From assembly GCA_947044365.1 (NCBI GenBank), contig OX345649.1, forward strand, positions 776,930 through 840,929: a stretch of DNA of 64,000 bases, read 5' to 3'. A program made the translations under genes and the position numbers. The stretch is from Petrosia ficiformis (taxonomy: Eukaryota > Porifera > Demospongiae > Haplosclerida > Petrosiidae). The notes beneath the pieces are model-generated. The model saw only the letters and a program-made list of their open reading frames with translations, ran no database searches and had not been told where the DNA came from. Numbering within the stretch: position 1 is the first letter of the stretch; each line of letters begins with the position of its first letter. Positions 57,449-64,000 of the stretch are shown piece after piece.

Positions 57449-58132
57449 TTAAGAATGGCTCTTCATTTCCAGCTGCATAATGAAATCAAACTGTGGTTTT
57501 GTAACTGGCTGTACAGAAAGCCGTAAACGAGTAAATAAAGCCATGTTTGATAAGATGCCATCATTTTTAGTGTGTTCATTGTAATGTTTCTTGAGTTCAG
57601 CTTGTGGTATAAACTCTTTGAAAGTACGTACAAACTTCACATCCACCATGTCCCAGCGAGGTTCATCTTTTTTGCTTCTTGGATCATAATGGGGATCTTT
57701 TATATCAAATTGGGTATGATCAGGATAGGCGGACTTCACTACCTCAACTATCCCATAGATTCCAAGCTCTTTACAGTTGCTGTGATAAAACAGTGCAAGA
57801 TCTCCTACATTCATTGCTCGCATATTGTTTCTAGCTTCCATGTTTCTCACTCCATCCCAACAAGTGGTTTGATTCTCCTCAGCCATTAAATCTTGTATAC
57901 TGTACTTAATATCTACTCCTTTCACCATACGAGTGTTTGGTTCCGATTTTATTAACCAGTAGTTCCTGGATGGTTCTTCGTCTACAAATAACTGCCTCTT
58001 TGATGTAAAATCTGGTTTACTTTCAATGGTAGGACTATCCTTCTTCGGTTCTTCCTTTTTAGCTCGTTTTTGGACTTGTTGTCCATCAGGATCTTGTTCT
58101 TTAGCCTCTTTCTTTCTCTTGCGAGGTGGCAT
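57449..58132 (-). CDS. THYN1: Thymocyte nuclear protein 1, EVE domain
   Basis: Single uninterrupted frame of 227 aa (human 225). The start is ATG at 58132; a GTG just upstream is not used. The N-terminal 55 residues are Lys/Arg-rich with nuclear-localisation-like KRKKEAKEQ and QKRAKKEEPKK. The EVE domain follows (58 to the end): YWLIKSEP, TTCWDGVRN, FYHSNCKE, GIYGIVEVV, YPDHTQFD, PHYDPRSKKDEPRWDMVDV. EVE is a PUA-like fold that binds modified bases in DNA or RNA; THYN1 is nuclear and binds modified cytosine. It is the only intronless gene in the window. It shares a 60-bp promoter with HEATR6. Confidence 0.95.
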   Translation of the reverse strand: MPPRKRKKEAKEQDPDGQQVQKRAKKEEPKKDSPTIESKPDFTSKRQLFVDEEPSRNYWLIKSEPNTRMVKGVDIKYSIQDLMAEENQTTCWDGVRNMEARNNMRAMNVGDLALFYHSNCKELGIYGIVEVVKSAYPDHTQFDIKDPHYDPRSKKDEPRWDMVDVKFVRTFKEFIPQAELKKHYNEHTKNDGILSNMALFTRLRLSVQPVTKPQFDFIMQLEMKSHS

Positions 58133-58192
58133 GGTCACACGTGGGTGCTACACGTGGGTAGATGTTCTGCGCATGCTCAGTATTTAAAGAAG
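58133..58192. promoter_or_regulatory. Bidirectional promoter THYN1 / HEATR6 with two E-boxes
   Basis: 60 bp between ATGs contain two CACGTGGGT boxes (58138-58146 and 58151-58159), 13 bp apart. The inverse of the second, CTACCCACGTG, equals the motif upstream of KDM1A. Confidence 0.7.
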
Positions 58193-61100
58193 ATGAGTAT
58201 TTCAGAATTCAGTGACCTGGTGGGGATGTTAGGAGAGGGAGACATAGAGAAGATGAAAGTGACACTTGATGCATTAAATAGTATTATTTATCCACTGGAA
58301 GATTTACGACAACAAGTGAGCATGTTTTAATTATGGTTATTCACTGTTGCCATGGAAACACATTTTTTAGACTGTCGAGAAATTAATGAAGACTCTTATG
58401 GATTCCAAGACTCTCAGTTGTCCATCTCTTGTTATAAAATGGGCACAGCTGGTGCACACATTGATAACAGTACAGCGTGTTACCTTGACTTATGACATTT
58501 CAAATCGTCTGTTCAACTACCTTGTATCACTTCTTCTCCACTGTGATGATCCTAGTGAGCCTTTGTATGCATTAAGTGCTTTAGTGCCATATGTGGATCT
58601 ATTACCAAAGGTAACATAAAATATTAGTGTACTATGTAGTATGTGTACATGCACATACATAATTATGTGTACATGTACATACATAGGTGTACATATGCAT
58701 ACATAATTATATGTACATGTACATACATAGGTGTACATATGTGTACATGTACATACATATATTCATCCATATGGATATATAAAGTATACACATATGTGTA
58801 CATGTACATACATGTACATCCATATGTGTACATACCTAAGTATACATACTTACATACAACATTATAATGTATATTACATAACAATAATATATTGATTCAC
58901 ATTCAGTTATATGTACATGTACTATCATGTGTATAGGAATATCTTCACCTATGGAATATTATAACACATATTTATAATACTACACACATTAGTATCCATT
59001 CTTCTTCTTAAGGTAGCAGAAGGTTTATTGGTCTCTGGTAGTGCATTATTTGTGTGTGTTACTGATGGACGTATCACTGTACAGCGAGCTGCATTAGACT
59101 GCATGTCATCACTGTGTCGTTAGTACGTTAATTATATATCATATGTCATCAAGTGTTGTGTCATTAATGTGTCAACATTGTGTCACTATAATATCATGTG
59201 ATCACAGTGTCATTATTATGTTGACTGTCACTCCATACATCATATTACATCATTTTATGTCATCAATATGTCTTTAATATATGTCATATTACATCATCTC
59301 ATCATTCTCATGTCATATTACATCATCCATGTCATAATGCTATGTCTTTATTATGTCATTACATCATCTGATGTCATCACCATGTCTTTATTATGTCATA
59401 TTACATCATCTGATGTCATAATACTATGTCTTTATTATGACATTACATCACATGTCATCACTATGTCTTTATTATGTCATATTACATCATCATGTCATCA
59501 CTATTGCTTTATTATGTCATATTACATCATCATGTCATCACTATGTCTTTATTATGTCATATTACATCATCTGATGTCATCTCATGTCATTATACATCAT
59601 CACTATAATTATAATGATATCTTATTAAATGTTGTTCTATTTATATAGTGTGGATATATCTCCTCTTATACTCAATGGGGTTCTAGAAATGTTGCTGCAA
59701 CTCCTCAACTCCACCATCACATATAAACCACTCCCCATTGAGTCTTTACTTCATACAAAAGTACATGTTTTTTATGAGTACTGTGATAGTATACAATGAT
59801 AGTATACAATGATAGTATACTATGATAGTATACTATGATAGTATACTATCTTCATTTATTAGTTGCAGTTTTCGCTTTTACGAACCATTTACTATATTCT
59901 GGGACGTGTAGGATCAATTCAGCCCCTCCCACTTCTTCCATCTCTTTTCGCAGTGTTAAAAACCTTAATGACAGTGGGTCTACCTGGACATCAGCTATCT
60001 AAACTACCTCTTCCGTTTACTCCTCATCCCGATATTGGTAAGTATTATACTTGTGACTGTACATGTATATGTACATGTACAATTGTACATGTACATGTAT
60101 ACTACAAATGTATATACACAAGTACATGTACATGTATGTACATACACAGTGCATGTACATTGTATATAGTACATATGTACATTAGTACACATAGTCAAGT
60201 ACACGTACATGTAAATTACACATGTACATACTCAAGTGTATGTATGAACATGGATGTACATGTACATATTATGTACATTTGTACACATAGTCAAGTGCAC
60301 GTACATGTAAACTACACATGTACATAACTACATACTCAAGTGTATGTATGAACATGGATGTACATGTACATATTATGTACATTTGTACACACAGTCAAGT
60401 ACATGTACATGTAAATTACACATGTACATACTCAAGTGTATGTATGAACATGGATGTACATGTACATATTATGTACATTTGTACACATAGTCAAGTACAC
60501 GTACATGTAAACTACACATGTACATAACTACATACACAAGTGTATGTATGAACATGGATGTACATGTACATATTATGTACATTTGTACACATAGTCAAGT
60601 ACACGTACATGTAAACTACACATGTACATAACTATATACTCAAGTGTATGTATGAACATGGATGTACATGTACATATTATGTACATTTGTACGCATAGTC
60701 AAGTACATGTACATGTAAACTACACATGTACATAACTACATACTCAAGTGTATGTATGAACATGGATGTACATGTACATATTATGTACATTTGTACACAT
60801 AGTCAAGTACACGTACATGTAAACTACACATGTACATAACTACATACTCAAGTGTATGTATGAACATGGATGTACATGTACATATTATGTACATTTGTAC
60901 ACATAGTCAAGTACACGTACATGTAAATTACACATGTACATACACAAGTGTATGTATGAACATGGGTGTACATACATGTATAATTATGTATCATACTGTA
61001 TTATGAATGTTTAATATCATATGTTTATTACTTATATTTTTATAGTGGCAGTAGCTGGTAAGTATCAGTCTCCTAGTGTCGCTGGTCCAAGACAAAAAAG

Positions 61101-63282
61101 ACAAAAACGTAAACCAGGACCTCGAGGTAGTGGCCATACCTCAAAGTCGTCTTCATCATCCTCTCATTTGTCACATAGTGGGAGTGAAGGTGAAGGTAGT
61201 GGAGCAGGAGGGAGAAAGGAGAAATGGAGAGGAAATGTTCGTTCATCATTTAGTGTTTCAAGTAGTTCTGATTCTGAGTTATCTGATAGTGATGCATCTG
61301 GAATTAATCTAAAGTTAGTTTCTGAAATGTAATTAGAATCATCAGATATTATGAAATGTAGTCTAACAGATAATATTATTGATCAAAACCACTTTGGAAA
61401 CATAATAAAGACATCATTATCTAGCTCTAGAAACATTTTCATCCCAATCTGAAACGATTAATTTTGCAATGAAAAAAGCAATACCAAGGCTATAGTTCAG
61501 GGTAAAATTTCGATTTTCAAGAGAATACTAAAATGCTCACGGTTCTAACAGATAATATTATTGATAAAAACTATTTTGGAAACATAATAAGGACATCATT
61601 ATCTAACTCTAGAAACATTTTCGTCACAATCTAAAACGATTAATTTTGCAATGAAAAAATCAATACCAAGGCTATAGTTCAGGGTAAAAATTCGATTTTC
61701 AAGAGAATACTAAAATGCTCACGGTTCTAACAGATAATAGTATTGATAAAAACCACTTTGGAAACATAATAAGGACATCATTATCTAACTCTAGAAACAT
61801 TTTCGTCCCAATCTGAAACGATTAATTTTGCAATGAAAAAATCAATACCAAGGCTATAGTTCAGGGTAAAATTCGATTTTCAAGAGAATACATGTACTAA
61901 AATACTCACGGTTGTAACACAGGGTTGGGGGAAGTTGGAATTTGTTTGCCAATAAGTACACTACGATAACCTTGTATGTTGCCCCTCAAAGTCTTTCAAA
62001 TTCACCTTTCGCCACACTCCACTCCCCCCCTCCCCCCTTAACAAATGAAACCCTAGTAGATAGATTTACTAAAACCTTTTCTTTTTCATAGGGAGGTAAA
62101 TCATCGTGTTAGACTTCAAGTTCTCCTTTGTTTATCGACTGTGTTTCAAGTATGTAGTAATATTTATGTCAGTGTTGTATTTGTGATTAGTTAGTACCTA
62201 TGCCCCTTCATAATTAATGATTAATAGCTAATATATAATTATATATAAATAAGAAACACTGATTGAATTAATCATTAATTAGATAGATAATAAACTTTTA
62301 AGAATAATCTCCATAGTTTATGATTACTGCCATTGCCCACTGGGATGGTTCAATCTGATTGGTCAATGGAATTGGTTTACCAGTTGCTACCCATTGGTTA
62401 TAAAATCAGTTTCTAGACTCCACATGAGTTCTAATTCAAACACAACCCACTGCAATTAGATTGAAATCATATTATATAATATCATCACATCAGTCACTAG
62501 ATGGACACTCAACATTTTCATATGGTCTTCCTTTCCTACCTGACTCTCCTCGTCTGCCGTCCTCTCCACCCTCTCTTCTAACCTGTTTATGTAAGGATCC
62601 TGTACATAAGGTGTGTCACCAGTCATGAATTATTCAAAACATCTTGTTTTTATCCTAGTAGTGTCGAAGTGCTGCTGCGGGTGTTCTGAGCTCAATATTA
62701 GAAGGGTCCAAACCTTTTATGGCAGTAGCTGATGACAGGTCAGTCTGTCCATTAGAAATTTACTCAAGGGAATCTAATAATGGTGCATTAATTAGAGGGG
62801 AATAATATATGGATATAGCCAGGGGTGTGGAAACATTGAGCCAACTGCAGGACATTTTAACCTATTTTCATCACTCCTATCCAGCTCCCATATACTTTGT
62901 ATACAGTTTAGTTTCGTTTTACTGGACATTCACTAGATTTATCGGACAATGTCCTGTATGATTGGCTGTTTCCACACCAGTGGGTGTAAGTCACAATGTA
63001 GAGGGTCGTCTTTGTAACATGGAAGTCACATGTTTGGGTCTTGTGACATGGAAGTCACATGTTTGCGTCTTGTGACATGGAAGTCATAATGTATGGGGGT
63101 CATGTGACATAGAAGTCACATATAGTAACATTTTTTCTCTTACATTATAAAGACCAGCCCCTGCTTATCCATTCACACCTTATTCAGTTACTCTTGGAGG
63201 TGTGGTCAAGGAACTGCACAGAAATGTATTACTAACAGTCACAGCTGAACATCATACACTAACACTAACACATGTATTAAAG
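58193..63282 (+). CDS. HEATR6: HEAT repeat-containing protein 6, 5' part
   Basis: Ten exons in the window: 58193-58315, 58371-58610, 59013-59122, 59649-59760, 59863-60037, 61046-61313, 62092-62149, 62494-62610, 62662-62738, 63153-63282. They encode the first 470 aa in closed phase; the gene continues past 64000. HEATR6 (human 1181 aa) is an ARM/HEAT-solenoid protein of unclear function, first noted as amplified in breast cancer. Matches are GLPGHQ plus PLPFTPHPDI (human GLPGLN...YPTPLPQY), a basic-then-Ser-rich linker (KRQKRKPGP, SSSDSELSDSDAS), LPDSPRLPSSPPSLLTCLCK, and SILEGSKPFMAVADDR then FTPYSVTLGGVVKELHRNVLL. The N-terminus is shorter than in vertebrates. Confidence 0.9.
58628..58860. 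repeat. ACATGTACATACATAGGTGT minisatellite
   Basis: Palindromic GTACATGTACATACAT units at the start of HEATR6 intron 58611-59012. Confidence 0.88.
59195..59640. repeat. GTCATATTACATCATC minisatellite
   Basis: Units of about 27-50 bp such as CTTTATTATGTCATATTACA and TCATCTGATGTCATCA fill HEATR6 intron 59123-59648. Confidence 0.92.
60058..60985. repeat. 104-bp minisatellite, about 8 copies
   Basis: Units share TCAAGTGTATGTATGAACAT, GGATGTACATGTACATATTA and CATAGTCAAGTACACGTACA. Rich in palindromic TGTACATGTACA. HEATR6 intron 60038-61045. Confidence 0.96.
61330..61920 (+). repeat. 182-bp repeat, three tandem copies
   Basis: AAACATTTTC-type landmarks at 61431, 61612 and 61795 (spacing 181 and 183). 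Each unit has CAATACCAAGGCTATAGTTC and ACGGTTCTAACAGATAATA. It is the inverse of the repeat at 43060. HEATR6 intron 61314-62091. Confidence 0.93.
62150..62493. other. HEATR6 intron, no recognised element
   Basis: 344 bp of AT-rich intron in which I see no gene, RNA or repeat. Confidence 0.5.
62820..62982. mobile_element. 163-bp MITE with GGTGTGGAAACA ends
   Basis: CAGGGGTGTGGAAACA at the left and, inverted, CACTGGTGTGGAAACA at the right. Arms extend imperfectly to a shared CAGGACAT about 30 bp in. No clear target duplication. HEATR6 intron 62739-63152. Confidence 0.72.
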
Positions 63283-63473
63283 GTAACTAACTATATCTAC
63301 GTATGTATTTATGACTGGGATTTTGATCTATTTATCGTAAATAGACACTTGTTTTGAACTTATAATACACTTTAGTACATACACACATCACTTTTAAGTA
63401 TATGCGACGGTAATTGGAAATTGTGTGTTTGAGGAAGCAAAAAAATTTATTTTGACTGTTTGTATATTTGTCT

Positions 63474-64000
63474 GTTGGTTGGTTGGTTGGTTGGTTGGTT
63501 GGTTGGTTGGTTGGTTGGTGGGATGGTTGGTTGGTTGGTTGGTTGGTTGGTTGGTTGGTTGGTTGGTTGGTGGGTAGGTTGGTTGGTGGGATGGTTGGTT
63601 GGTTGGTTGGTTGGTTGGTTGGTTGGTTGGTTGGTTAGTTGGTTGGTTGGTTGGTTGGTGGGATGGTTGGTTGGTTGGTTGGTTGGTTGGTGGGATGGTT
63701 GGTTGGTTGGTTGGTTGGTTGGTTGGTGGGATGGTTGGTTGGTTGGTTGGTTGGTTGGTTGGTGGGATGGTTGGTTGGTTGGTTGGTTGGTTGGTTGGTT
63801 GGTTGGTGGGTAGGTTGGTTGGTGGGATGGTTGGTTGGTTGGTTGGTTGGTGGGATGGTTGGTTGGTTGGTTGGTTGGTTGGTTGGTTGGTTGGTTGGTT
63901 GGTTGGGAGGTTGGTGGGATGGTTGGTTGGTTGGTTGGTTGGTTGGTTGGTTGGTGGGTAGGTTGGTTGGTGGGATGGTTGGTTGGTTGGTTGGTTGGTT
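63474..64000. repeat. (GGTT)n array with GGGATGG interruptions
   Basis: More than 520 bp of GGTT tetranucleotides, regularly broken by GGTGGGATGG or GGTGGGTAGG at about 50-bp intervals, continuing off the window. HEATR6 intron; WLVG-repeat frames here are artefacts. Confidence 0.97.

Overview
The window is nuclear DNA from an animal (metazoan), AT-rich and intron-dense, packed with simple-sequence DNA, minisatellites and small inverted-repeat transposons. The gene families (KDM1A, FBXO9, FAAP24, PEX3, SPNS, TMEM120, THYN1, HEATR6) are those of an opisthokont, most likely an animal. Compact genes, gaps between genes of about 55 to 660 bp, and moderate divergence from vertebrate orthologues would fit a sponge or another early-branching invertebrate. 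That placement is inference, because no rRNA or mitochondrial marker is present. There is no prokaryotic or viral gene block and no intact transposase.

Fourteen protein-coding genes were reconstructed exon by exon, using GT-AG junctions whose phases close exactly. In order they are: an SPNS (spinster) transporter (-, 348-8160); an unassigned 912-aa coiled-coil protein (+, 8267-17681); an unassigned 502-aa protein with a degenerate EF-hand-like C-terminus (+, 17980-24960); PEX3 (+, 25083-28331); KDM1A/LSD1 (-, 28466-35081); PLRG1 (-, 35311-40070); FBXO9 (+, 40219-44720); COQ5 (-, 45272-47143); an orphan 286-aa protein with an N-myristoylation-like start (+, 47201-49034); FAAP24 (+, 49187-51535); a 294-aa protein with a C-terminal UBZ4-like zinc finger (-, 51655-53469); TMEM120 (+, 53533-56791); the EVE-domain protein THYN1, intronless (-, 57449-58132); and HEATR6 (+, from 58193, running off the right edge).

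The layout is strikingly regular. Five gene pairs are head-to-head with only 57-148 bp between start codons, and three pairs are tail-to-tail. Several start-codon-proximal regions carry ACCCACGTG or CACGTG boxes. The genes do not form one pathway. They are mostly housekeeping functions: peroxisome biogenesis, chromatin demethylation, splicing, ubiquinone synthesis, SCF ubiquitin ligase and Fanconi anaemia DNA repair. The FAAP24 / UBZ-protein convergent pair is the one functionally suggestive neighbourhood.

Most of the non-coding DNA is repeats inside introns. There is a 2.3-kb intron made almost only of a 35-bp minisatellite; 24-, 36-, 68-, 69-, 72-, 77-, 104- and 182-bp tandem arrays; a higher-order (TAGA)n array; and at least seven families of small non-autonomous DNA transposons, several with visible target-site duplications, one nested inside another. 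The most unusual observation is that in three genes (KDM1A, PLRG1, COQ5) short tandem duplications copy an exon-intron boundary into the adjacent intron. This creates arrays of decoy splice sites; a fourth intron (48.3-48.7 kb) is an array of acceptor-like motifs.
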